This document shows, in pieces, positions 1 to 4,956 of a DNA stretch of 5,916 nucleotides (positions are counted from its first letter, which is position 1; every line of letters begins with the position of its first letter). The notes under the pieces were generated by a model. The model was not told where the DNA came from. It did no database searches and worked only from the letters and a program-made list of their open reading frames with translations. The translations under genes were made by a program, and so were the position numbers. Source of the stretch: JBOHDX01 sp050700835 (GTDB taxonomy: Bacteria > Actinomycetota > Actinomycetes > Propionibacteriales > Nocardioidaceae); assembly GCA_050700835.1 (NCBI GenBank), contig JBOHDX010000087.1, positions 1 through 5,916 of the forward strand. The letters are read 5' to 3'.

Positions 1-69
1 CCCATGCTTTTGTCCGACCTCGGCACGGGACCGCTGTTGTTCGCCGACTGCGGCGGGCGTACCGGATGA
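1..69 (+). CDS. possible 3' end of a rightward gene (partial)
   Basis: Frame 1 is open from the window edge to a TGA at 67-69 and encodes about 22 residues ending LLFADCGGRTG. Most third positions are G or C, which fits coding DNA in this genome, and the gene would converge on ppk1. Too little is visible to name a family, and no function is proposed. It could also be a chance open frame, since short open frames are common in GC-rich sequence. Confidence is low. Confidence 0.35.
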   Translation, partial: PMLLSDLGTGPLLFADCGGRTG

Positions 70-122
70 GCCGGCCGTCCGCGTCGCCATCGCCGACCGG
101 TCAGTGCCGAATGCAGTTGCCG

Positions 123-134
123 AGCCCGCGGGCT
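123..134. repeat. 12-bp perfect palindrome over the ppk1 stop
   Basis: AGCCCGCGGGCT is a perfect inverted repeat with no spacer. It covers the last two bases of the ppk1 TAG stop codon as read on the minus strand (135-133) and lies between two convergent genes. As RNA it could form only a short stem with a tight loop, and no T-run follows on either side. A terminator role is therefore a guess, and chance in GC-rich DNA is possible. Confidence 0.35.
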
Positions 135-2370
135 ATGACCATCCACTGACAAGGCGGGCGCGGCGGCGCCGTGCCCGCCGGATCAACGTCTCCTGGAGGT
201 CGGCGAGCTGTTCTCCGTCCGGGCCGAGGTGACGGCGTCGCCAGCGGCCGTCCGAGCCGAGGTGCCAGGCCGCGACACGTTCGTCGAACGCGAGGTCCAG
301 CAGGCCGCCCAGCTCCTCCACATGCGCCCGATCGCCGACGCGGGCCAGCACCTCGACCCGGCGGTCCAGGTTTCGGTGCATGAGGTCGGCCGACCCGATC
401 CAGACCTGGGGATCGCCGGCGTTCTCGAACCAGAAGACCCGGCTGTGCTCGAGGAAGCGGCCGAGGATGCTGCGGACGCGTACGGTCGCGGAGAGTCCGT
501 CCACGCCGGGTCTGAGTCCGCAGATGCTGCGGGTGAGCAGGTCGATCGGAACACCCGCGCGGCTGGCCTGCACCAGCGCGTCGATGACCGCCTCGTCGAC
601 TAAGGAGTTGACCTTGATCCGGATCCGCGCGGGTTGCCCAGCCTCGTGGTGCACCACCTCTGCCTTGATCCGCGCGGTCAAGCCGTCGCGTACTCCGGCG
701 GGAGCCACCAGCAGGCGGCGATAGAGCTCGTGGCGGGAGTAGCCGGACAGGTTGTTGAACAAGTCTGTCAGGTCGTCGGCGATCTCCTCGTCACTGGTCA
801 ACAGCCCCAGGTCTTCGTACAACCGGGCGGTCTTGGGGTTGTAGTTGCCGGTCCCGATGTGCACATAGCGGCGGATGCCGTCTGCTTCATCCCGCACGAC
901 CAGCGCGACCTTGCAGTGCGTCTTGAGCCCGAGCAGCCCGTAGACAACGTGGCAACCGGCCTGCTCGAGCTTGCGCGCCCAACGGATGTTGGCGCGTTCG
1001 TCGAACCGCGCCTTGAGCTCGACCAGCACCAGCACCTGCTTGCCCGACTCCGCCGCGTCCACGAGGGCATCGATGATCGGCGAGTCACCGGAGGTGCGGT
1101 ACAACGTCTGCTTGATCGCCAGTACGTTCGGGTCGGCAGCCGCCTGCTCGATGAACCGCTGCACGCTGGTGGCGAACGAGTCGTACGGATGGTGCACCAG
1201 CACGTCTCGTCGTCGCAGCGCGGTGAACATGTCGGCGGGACTCGCAGTCTCGACCTCGGCGAGGTGAGTGTGTGTGCCGGGGATGAACGACTCGTGCTTC
1301 AGCTCGGGCCGATCGAGGTCCGCGACGGCACTCAACCCTCGCAGGTCGAGGGGGCCAGGCATCTCGAAGACCTCCTGGGGTGAGATCCCGAGCTCGGAGA
1401 CCAGCAGGTCAAGGACGTGCGGGTCGATGTCGCGCTCGACCTCGAGCCGCACCGGGGGTCCGAAGCGCCGACGCAGGAGCTCCTTCTCCAATGCCTGCAG
1501 GAGATTCTCGGTGTCGTCCTCCTCCACCTCGAGGTCCTCGTTGCGGGTGACGCGGAACGTGTGGTGGGCGACGATCTCCATGCCCGGGAACAGCAGGTTC
1601 AGGTGCGCGGCGATGACGTCCTCGAGCGCCACGAAGCGGTCGTCTGCCAACGGCACCCAGCGGGAGAAGATCGGCGGCACCTTGACCCGCGCAAAGTGCT
1701 CCTTACCGGTGTCGGGGTGCCGGACGAGCACCGCCAGGTTGAGCGACAGGCCGGAGATGTAGGGAAACGGGTGAGCGGGGTCGACCGCCAACGGTGTCAG
1801 TACCGGGAAGACGCGGTCGTTGAACAGGGTCGCGCACTCGGCCCGCTCCACGTCGGACAGGTCCGGCCAGCGAAGCAGGTGGATGCCGGCCCGCGACAGC
1901 GTCGGCAGGATGTCGTCGTGGAACAACGCGCCCTCGCGCGCCATCAGCTCGTGCGACTCGGCCCAGATCGCCTCGAGGACGTCCCGGGGTCGCTGTCCTC
2001 CGGCCGTGCGGACTGCCACGCCTGCGAGGATGCGCCGTTTCAGGCCGGCGACCCGCACCATGAAGAACTCGTCGAGGTTGCTGGCAAAGATGGACAGGAA
2101 GCGCACGCGCTCCAGTAACGGGAGCGCCACATCCTCGGCCAGCTCGAGCACCCGCTGGTTGAAGGCCAGCCAGGAGAGCTCCCGATCGAGGAATCGCTCT
2201 GCCGGGAGGTCTGGATCGGTCGGGTGGTACGGCGGTTCGACGTCGAACGGCTCGGAGCCGACCGTACCCAGGCTGGAGTCAACGGGACCCTCGTCGAGAT
2301 CACTCTCGGCCACCATGGAACCGGGAGTCGAAAGCGTGCTAGTCCCGACGAGCCCCTCCTGTTCTGCCAT
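133..2370 (-). CDS. ppk1: polyphosphate kinase 1 (PPK1)
   Basis: Reversible transfer of the ATP gamma-phosphate onto inorganic polyphosphate, through a phosphohistidine intermediate. Residue numbers count from the longer GTG start at 2400. The conserved family start is at about 69-90 (RFLDRELSWLAFNQRVLELA). The first HxK motif is KTHCK with His495, matching the autophosphorylated histidine of the E. coli enzyme. The second catalytic histidine is His652 in FLEHSRVFWFEN. The Mg/phosphate-binding arginines correspond to Arg435 (TLYRTSGDS) and Arg465 (ARFDERANI). HIGTGNYNPKTARLYEDLGLLTSD and IGSADLMHRNLDRRVEV complete the phospholipase-D-like C-terminal half. The protein is near full length, with an acidic, poorly conserved N-terminal stretch of about 65 residues and an Arg-rich C-terminal tail. 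The start is uncertain: GTG 2400 and ATG 2370 both lack a good ribosome-binding site, and ATG is preferred here. ppk1 lies about 70 bases downstream of mshD on the same strand, so co-transcription is plausible. The family assignment is very secure. Confidence 0.96.
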   Translation of the reverse strand: MAEQEGLVGTSTLSTPGSMVAESDLDEGPVDSSLGTVGSEPFDVEPPYHPTDPDLPAERFLDRELSWLAFNQRVLELAEDVALPLLERVRFLSIFASNLDEFFMVRVAGLKRRILAGVAVRTAGGQRPRDVLEAIWAESHELMAREGALFHDDILPTLSRAGIHLLRWPDLSDVERAECATLFNDRVFPVLTPLAVDPAHPFPYISGLSLNLAVLVRHPDTGKEHFARVKVPPIFSRWVPLADDRFVALEDVIAAHLNLLFPGMEIVAHHTFRVTRNEDLEVEEDDTENLLQALEKELLRRRFGPPVRLEVERDIDPHVLDLLVSELGISPQEVFEMPGPLDLRGLSAVADLDRPELKHESFIPGTHTHLAEVETASPADMFTALRRRDVLVHHPYDSFATSVQRFIEQAAADPNVLAIKQTLYRTSGDSPIIDALVDAAESGKQVLVLVELKARFDERANIRWARKLEQAGCHVVYGLLGLKTHCKVALVVRDEADGIRRYVHIGTGNYNPKTARLYEDLGLLTSDEEIADDLTDLFNNLSGYSRHELYRRLLVAPAGVRDGLTARIKAEVVHHEAGQPARIRIKVNSLVDEAVIDALVQASRAGVPIDLLTRSICGLRPGVDGLSATVRVRSILGRFLEHSRVFWFENAGDPQVWIGSADLMHRNLDRRVEVLARVGDRAHVEELGGLLDLAFDERVAAWHLGSDGRWRRRHLGPDGEQLADLQETLIRRARRRRARLVSGWS

Positions 2371-2417
2371 GGCCACATCGTCCCACCGGCGGGTGAACAC
2401 GGGGTGACGGAAGTCGC

Positions 2418-2434
2418 CGAGCGGCCTTCGCTCG
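2418..2434 (-). other. small stem-loop between mshD and ppk1
   Basis: CGAGCG and CGCTCG form a perfect 6-bp stem around a 5-base loop, just downstream of the mshD stop (2442-2440) and ahead of the ppk1 start. No T-run follows on the minus strand, so it is not a canonical intrinsic terminator. It could be an mRNA processing or stability element, or chance. The bases allow at least one competing pairing (GAAG 2410-2413 with CTTC 2426-2429). Confidence 0.3.
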
Positions 2435-2439
2435 AGGAG

Positions 2440-3342
2440 TCAATGCGCGCTGAGGTACTGGACGTCCGTCGACACGTGGTGGAATCCCAGACCTGCGTAC
2501 AACCGGTTCGCCGCGTCGTTGTCCGACTCGACGTAGAGCATCACCGACGCGAGTCCCCTCGAGGCCAGATGCTCCAGCCCGGCCGACGTGAGGGTACGAC
2601 CGAGCCCGAGGCCCTGCGCCTCGGGCGAGACGCCGAGCACGTAGATCTCACCGACCGGGTGGGTGCCGGCGTGCACCTTGGTCCAGTGGAAGCCGACGAG
2701 TGTGCCCTCTCGCTCAGCCAGGAAGAACCCGCGCGGGTCGAACCACGAGGCGGTCATCCGCTCATCGAGGTCCGCGCGCGTCATCCGGCCCTGCTCCGGG
2801 TGGTGCGCAAACGCCTCGGCGTTGAGGGCCAGCCAGGCCTGTTCGTCCTCGCCCGGGCGGAACGGCCGGATCGTGATGCCTTCGCCGACCGCCTGGTTGC
2901 GGGGTAGGTCGCTAAGCGCTCGGCGCAGCTGCCACAGCTCGCGCACCCGATCGAACCCGAGGCGGCCTGCTAGGACCACCGCTCCCGCCTGGTCGCCGTG
3001 CGACCACATGCGGAGTCGATCACCACCGCTGAGCTCGAGCGCCCCGGTCACGAGGGCGCCACCGCGGCCATGTCGCCGGTTCGCCGGCGCCACGACGACC
3101 TCGGCGTCGGCCGGAGCATCGTCGCCGGCTCGCCACTGCAGGTAGCCCACGAGACGGTCGCCGTCGCGTGAGACGAGGTGCGCCTGCGTGGCGCCCGGGT
3201 GGCCCATGGCCAGCAGGGTCGCTTCGTTCAACGGCGCGGACTTGTCGGCCGACTCTGCCGCTGCGACGAGGTCGAGGACGGCGGCCCGGTCAGCGGGCTC
3301 CAGCCGGGATAGGCGCTCGACGGCTGGCGGCAGCGTGCTCAT
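2440..3342 (-). CDS. mshD: mycothiol synthase (MshD)
   Basis: Acetyl-CoA-dependent N-acetylation of the cysteine in Cys-GlcN-Ins, the last step of mycothiol biosynthesis; cytosolic. The 300-residue product has the MshD two-domain GNAT build. The N-terminal domain (about 10-145) has a weakened acetyl-CoA loop (VVVAPANRRHGRGGALV, 82-98) and the family-typical MWSHGDQAGAVVLAGRLGF (112-130). The C-terminal domain (about 155-300) has a complete motif A (EIYVLGVSPEAQGLGLGR, 232-249) and the ending NRLYAGLGFHHV. Known MshD proteins are about 300-315 residues. The frame stays open upstream to 3474, but that extension is translated repeat sequence, so the ATG at 3342 giving MSTLPPAVERLS is the start. 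A GGTAGG lies about ten bases upstream. The gene sits between glnR and ppk1 on one strand, matching the glnR-mshD adjacency known in mycobacteria. Confidence 0.94.
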   Translation of the reverse strand: MSTLPPAVERLSRLEPADRAAVLDLVAAAESADKSAPLNEATLLAMGHPGATQAHLVSRDGDRLVGYLQWRAGDDAPADAEVVVAPANRRHGRGGALVTGALELSGGDRLRMWSHGDQAGAVVLAGRLGFDRVRELWQLRRALSDLPRNQAVGEGITIRPFRPGEDEQAWLALNAEAFAHHPEQGRMTRADLDERMTASWFDPRGFFLAEREGTLVGFHWTKVHAGTHPVGEIYVLGVSPEAQGLGLGRTLTSAGLEHLASRGLASVMLYVESDNDAANRLYAGLGFHHVSTDVQYLSAH

Positions 3343-3350
3343 CGATCTCG

Positions 3351-3356
3351 AACCTA
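3351..3356 (-). promoter_or_regulatory. candidate -10 hexamer for mshD
   Basis: Read leftward, TAGGTT matches the actinobacterial TANNNT -10 pattern and ends eight bases before the mshD ATG. This spacing would give an almost leaderless transcript. No convincing -35 element is visible 17-18 bases farther upstream (CTCGCT at 3379-3374). A local promoter would make sense because the repeat array may block read-through from glnR. The site is weak and inferred from pattern only. Confidence 0.25.
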
Positions 3357-3448
3357 CCGGTCGAATCCCGCCCAGCGAGCACCCGCCCGCCGCCCTGCCC
3401 CCGTGGGCGCTGATCCAACCCTTACGCGCCAGCATGCCCTGCCCCCCA

Positions 3449-3634
3449 TGGGCGCCGATCCGACAGTTACGCACCGGCGTGCCCTGCCCCCTTGGGCGCT
3501 GATCCGACAGTTACGCACCGGCGTGCCCTGCCCCGTTGGGCGCTGATCCGACAGTTACGCACCGGCGGTGGGTGGGTCGGCTGTCGGTGGGGTGCGTAAG
3601 TGTCGGATCGCGGGGAGGGGGGTCGGGTGACACA
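3449..3634. repeat. repeat block 1 (partner of 3651-3835)
   Basis: This block consists of three direct copies, a G-rich segment, one inverted copy and a G-run ending near GGGTGACAC. The same order recurs at 3651-3835 with an offset of 202 bases, or 203 after one inserted G near 3791-3795. The two blocks are therefore tandem copies of a roughly 200-base segment. They have diverged at scattered positions, for example GTTACGC versus GTTGCGC in two of the direct copies. Block 1 has CGA where block 2 has the glnR TGA stop, both read leftward. Confidence 0.8.
3545..3609. repeat. long imperfect hairpin 1 (direct plus inverted core)
   Basis: The direct core at 3545-3563 and the inverted core at 3591-3609 can pair at 18 of 19 positions. 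The only mismatch is central (G opposite G on the + strand, C opposite C on the minus strand). Three more GC pairs can form outside if one A is bulged on the minus strand. The 27-base loop (3564-3590) is G-rich on the + strand, with runs GG, GGG, GGG, GG. In a leftward glnR transcript this would fold downstream of glnR. No T-run follows. Confidence 0.7.
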
Positions 3635-3650
3635 CGTGGCCCGTGCCCCG

Positions 3651-3835
3651 TTGACGCTGATCCGACAGTTACGCACCCAGCGTTCCCCGCCCCATGGGCG
3701 CTGATCCGACAGTTGCGCACCCAACGTTCCTGCCTGCTTGGGCGCTGATCCGACAGTTGCGCACCGGCGTTGGGTGGGTTGGCTGTCGGTGGGGGTGCGT
3801 AAGTGTCGGATCGCGGGAGGGGGGTCAGGTGACAC
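3651..3835. repeat. repeat block 2, overlapping the glnR 3' end
   Basis: Second copy of the block at 3449-3634, with direct copies at 3651, 3695 and 3739 and an inverted core at 3794-3812. Its right edge matches block 1 through GGGTCAGGTGACAC, so the final codons and TGA stop of glnR (3827-3825) lie inside the duplicated segment. The first direct copy lacks one base ahead of its core (TTGACGCTGA rather than TTGGGCGCTGA). Confidence 0.8.
3747..3812. repeat. long imperfect hairpin 2, just downstream of glnR
   Basis: The direct core at 3747-3765 faces the inverted core at 3794-3812 across a 28-base G-rich loop. It has the same central mismatch as hairpin 1. In addition, the direct arm has G where other copies have A, which on + strand RNA would be a G-U wobble and on minus strand RNA an A-C mismatch. 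It begins about 12 bases after the glnR stop when read leftward, the usual place for a terminator or a 3'-end stabilising hairpin, but there is no U-tract. Confidence 0.65.
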
Positions 3836-4553
3836 CGGTGGTTGCCCCAGCGCGGGTGGGGGAGGCGGAGGTGTCGCGATCGGTGGCGACGAAGCGATAG
3901 CCGACGTTGCGGACCGTTCCGATCAGGGTCTCGTTGTCGGGTCCGAGCTTGGCGCGGAGCCGGCGTACGTGCACGTCGACGGTGCGGGTGCCACCGAAGT
4001 AGTCGTAGCCCCACACCTCCTGCAGCAGCTGCTGCCGGGTGAACACCCGGCCGGCGTGCTGCGCCAGGTGCTTCAGCAGCTCGAACTCCTTGAAGGTCAG
4101 ATCCAACGTGCGGCCGTCGAGCCTCGCGATATAGGTGGCCTCGTCCACGGTGACGCCACCGGAACGGATCACCCGCGACTCGGCCTGGTCACCCTGCGCG
4201 GCCGCTGTCCTCCCCACCGCGAGCCGCAGCCGCGCCTCGACCTCGGCCGGACCGGCGGTGGCGAGCACCACGTCGTCCATGCCCCAGTCGGAGGCGGCGA
4301 CCGCCAGTCCGCCCTCGGTGAGGATCAGGATCACGGGGACGTCGATTCCGGTGGTGCGGAGCAGCCGCGTGAACCCGCGTACCTGCGCCAGGTCGTGCCG
4401 ACCGTCCACGAGGACCGCGTCGCAGTCGGGCGCGTCGATCAGCGCACTCGGTTCGGTCGGGAGCACCCGCACCTGGTGCGGGAGCAGAGCGAGGGCGGGC
4501 AGCACCTCGACCGAGGCCTGCAAGGACCCGGTCAGCAGAAGGTACGTCGCCAC
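3825..4553 (-). CDS. glnR: GlnR-type orphan OmpR/PhoB-family response regulator
   Basis: Global transcriptional regulator of nitrogen assimilation in actinobacteria, acting as a DNA-binding homodimer. The receiver-like domain (about 1-115) keeps the Asp in AVLVDGRHD. It lacks the usual N-terminal acidic pair (TYLLLTGS instead) and the late conserved Lys (LATAGPAEVEARL), as expected of atypical regulators that need no phosphorylation. The winged helix (about 130-225) is classic: LDLTFKEFELLKHLAQHAGRVF, TRQQLLQEVWGY, TRTVDVHVRRLRAKLG and TVRNVGYRF. A short Thr/Ala-rich tail follows. Two GTG starts compete, at 4559 and 4553. GGGAGG (4564-4559) overlaps the first and is ideally spaced for the second, so 4553 is chosen (242 residues). 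This also places the conserved Asp at 50 and an Arg at 52, the numbering known for GlnR. No histidine kinase is adjacent. The gene is next to mshD as in mycobacteria and divergent from a moaD-like gene. Confidence 0.9.
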   Translation of the reverse strand: MATYLLLTGSLQASVEVLPALALLPHQVRVLPTEPSALIDAPDCDAVLVDGRHDLAQVRGFTRLLRTTGIDVPVILILTEGGLAVAASDWGMDDVVLATAGPAEVEARLRLAVGRTAAAQGDQAESRVIRSGGVTVDEATYIARLDGRTLDLTFKEFELLKHLAQHAGRVFTRQQLLQEVWGYDYFGGTRTVDVHVRRLRAKLGPDNETLIGTVRNVGYRFVATDRDTSASPTRAGATTGVT

Positions 4554-4558
4554 GCTCA

Positions 4559-4564
4559 CCTCCC
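4559..4564 (-). promoter_or_regulatory. ribosome-binding site of glnR (decides the start)
   Basis: Read leftward this is GGGAGG, continuing into TGA, so it closely matches the anti-Shine-Dalgarno complement. It overlaps the upstream GTG (4559-4557) and lies five bases before the GTG at 4553. This favours the downstream start. Confidence 0.7.
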
Positions 4565-4575
4565 AGGACGCACGA

Positions 4576-4602
4576 AGGCCCGGGGCATCGCGCCCAGGGC
4601 CT
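4576..4602. promoter_or_regulatory. stem-loop in the glnR/moaD divergent gap
   Basis: AGGCCC (4576-4581) pairs with GGGCCT (4597-4602), and GGGC (4583-4586) pairs with GCCC (4592-4595). One mismatch (4582/4596) separates the two stems and the loop is five bases (4587-4591). If glnR is transcribed from the TATCCT site, the structure lies in its 5' leader, 11 bases ahead of the ribosome-binding site. It could be an operator for a dimeric protein, a leader structure affecting glnR translation, or a structural accident of GC-rich DNA. It is clear as a structure but its role is unknown. Confidence 0.5.
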
Positions 4603-4605
4603 CAT

Positions 4606-4613
4606 CGCATGCG
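4606..4613. promoter_or_regulatory. CGCATGCG palindrome in the divergent promoter region
   Basis: A perfect 8-bp palindrome between the stem-loop and the moaD-like gene. It sits about where a glnR transcript starting from the TATCCT hexamer would begin, so it could be an operator half. An 8-bp palindrome is weak evidence on its own. Confidence 0.2.
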
Positions 4614-4615
4614 TC

Positions 4616-4621
4616 AGGATA
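4616..4621 (-). promoter_or_regulatory. candidate -10 hexamer for glnR
   Basis: TATCCT read leftward fits the TANNNT pattern and would give a leader of roughly 55 bases for glnR. The -35 region 17-18 bases upstream is poor (GTTCGT/GGTTCG, inside the moaD-like gene). On the opposite strand the overlapping AGGAT (4616-4620) is the likely ribosome-binding site of the moaD-like gene, so the two genes share these bases. Confidence 0.3.
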
Positions 4622-4627
4622 GACCAT

Positions 4628-4909
4628 GTGAGCGCCGACGAACCCGACCTCGCACCGGTCACCGTGCGCTACTGGGCGTCGGTCCGCGCTGCCGCTGGCC
4701 GCGCGCAGGACACCGTCCCAGCTGGCACGTTGTCGCAGGTCATCGCCTCGGTGCGCAAGGTGCACGAGGCTGATCAGAGGTTCGCGTCGGTGGTCAGCAT
4801 CTGCGCGGTACTCGTCGGTTCGGAACCGGTGGGGACCCGCGATCCCGACCAGGTCGTGGTGGCACCAGGCGACACCGTCGAGCTGTTGCCGCCATTCGCC
4901 GGGGGCTGA
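4628..4909 (+). CDS. MoaD/ThiS-family sulfur-carrier protein
   Basis: A 93-residue beta-grasp (ubiquitin-like) sulfur carrier. The C-terminus is exactly LLPPFAGG. In this family the terminal Gly-Gly is adenylated by a MoeB/ThiF-type enzyme and converted to a thiocarboxylate that donates sulfur in molybdopterin, thiamine or cysteine synthesis. Other family marks are VTVRYWASVRAAAG at about 11-24, the middle stretch ICAVLVGSEPVG and the preceding DQVVVAPGDTVELLPP. The length is normal for MoaD. The start is GTG 4628, with AGGA at 4616-4619 eight bases upstream; the overlapping ATG at 4626 is followed at once by TGA. The gene is divergent from glnR and about 47 bases ahead of a membrane-protein gene. 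No moaE or activating enzyme is in view, so the pathway (MoaD, ThiS or CysO-like) cannot be decided here. Confidence 0.88.
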   Translation: MSADEPDLAPVTVRYWASVRAAAGRAQDTVPAGTLSQVIASVRKVHEADQRFASVVSICAVLVGSEPVGTRDPDQVVVAPGDTVELLPPFAGG

Positions 4910-4956
4910 CCGCCGCGAGTTTCGCCGCCCAATGGCTGACCTGGCACGATGCCCCG

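Larger units (their letters stand above)
3404..3835. repeat. ordered intergenic repeat array between glnR and mshD
   Basis: The core is GATCCGACAGTTACGCACC, usually preceded by TGGGCGCT. Direct 27-base copies lie at 3404-3430 (degenerate), 3449-3475, 3493-3519, 3537-3563, 3651-3677, 3695-3721 and 3739-3765. Four carry the exact core; the last two read GTTGCGC instead of GTTACGC. Inverted cores lie at 3591-3609 and 3794-3812. Direct copies are spaced 44-45 bases within each block. The 17-18-base spacers are themselves related, of the type GGCGTGCCCTGCCCC. The array fills nearly the whole gap between the glnR stop and the mshD start, and no gene is credible inside it. Open frames across it, in either direction, translate repeats such as RNCRISA or GADPTV. 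The family is not recognised. Candidate explanations are a REP/BIME-like element, a protein-binding array, or a terminator/attenuator cluster. Confidence 0.9.

Noticed and set aside
171..2907. Long + strand open frames opposite ppk1 and mshD
   Set aside because: These are shadows of GC-rich coding sequence on the other strand, with no family motifs and overlap of well-identified enzymes.
3343..3474. 44-residue N-terminal extension of mshD
   Set aside because: The extension (MRNCRIGAHGGQG and so on) comes from repeat copies. Known MshD proteins start near the ATG at 3342, which gives the normal length.
3404..3835. CRISPR array
   Set aside because: The parts between repeats are only 17-18 bases and resemble one another instead of being unique. 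Repeats drift in sequence, two are inverted, and no cas gene is nearby.
3467..4014. Long minus-strand open frames in the repeat region, and + strand frames over 3536-3900
   Set aside because: They are translated repeats (recurring RNCRISA, VTVGSA, GADPTV) in an intergenic array, and some overlap glnR in another frame. Nothing supports a real protein.
4015..4773. Open frames in other registers over glnR (+ strand 4135-4773, minus strand 4189-4662)
   Set aside because: They are Arg/Ser/Pro-rich shadows; the GlnR frame has clear receiver and winged-helix motifs.
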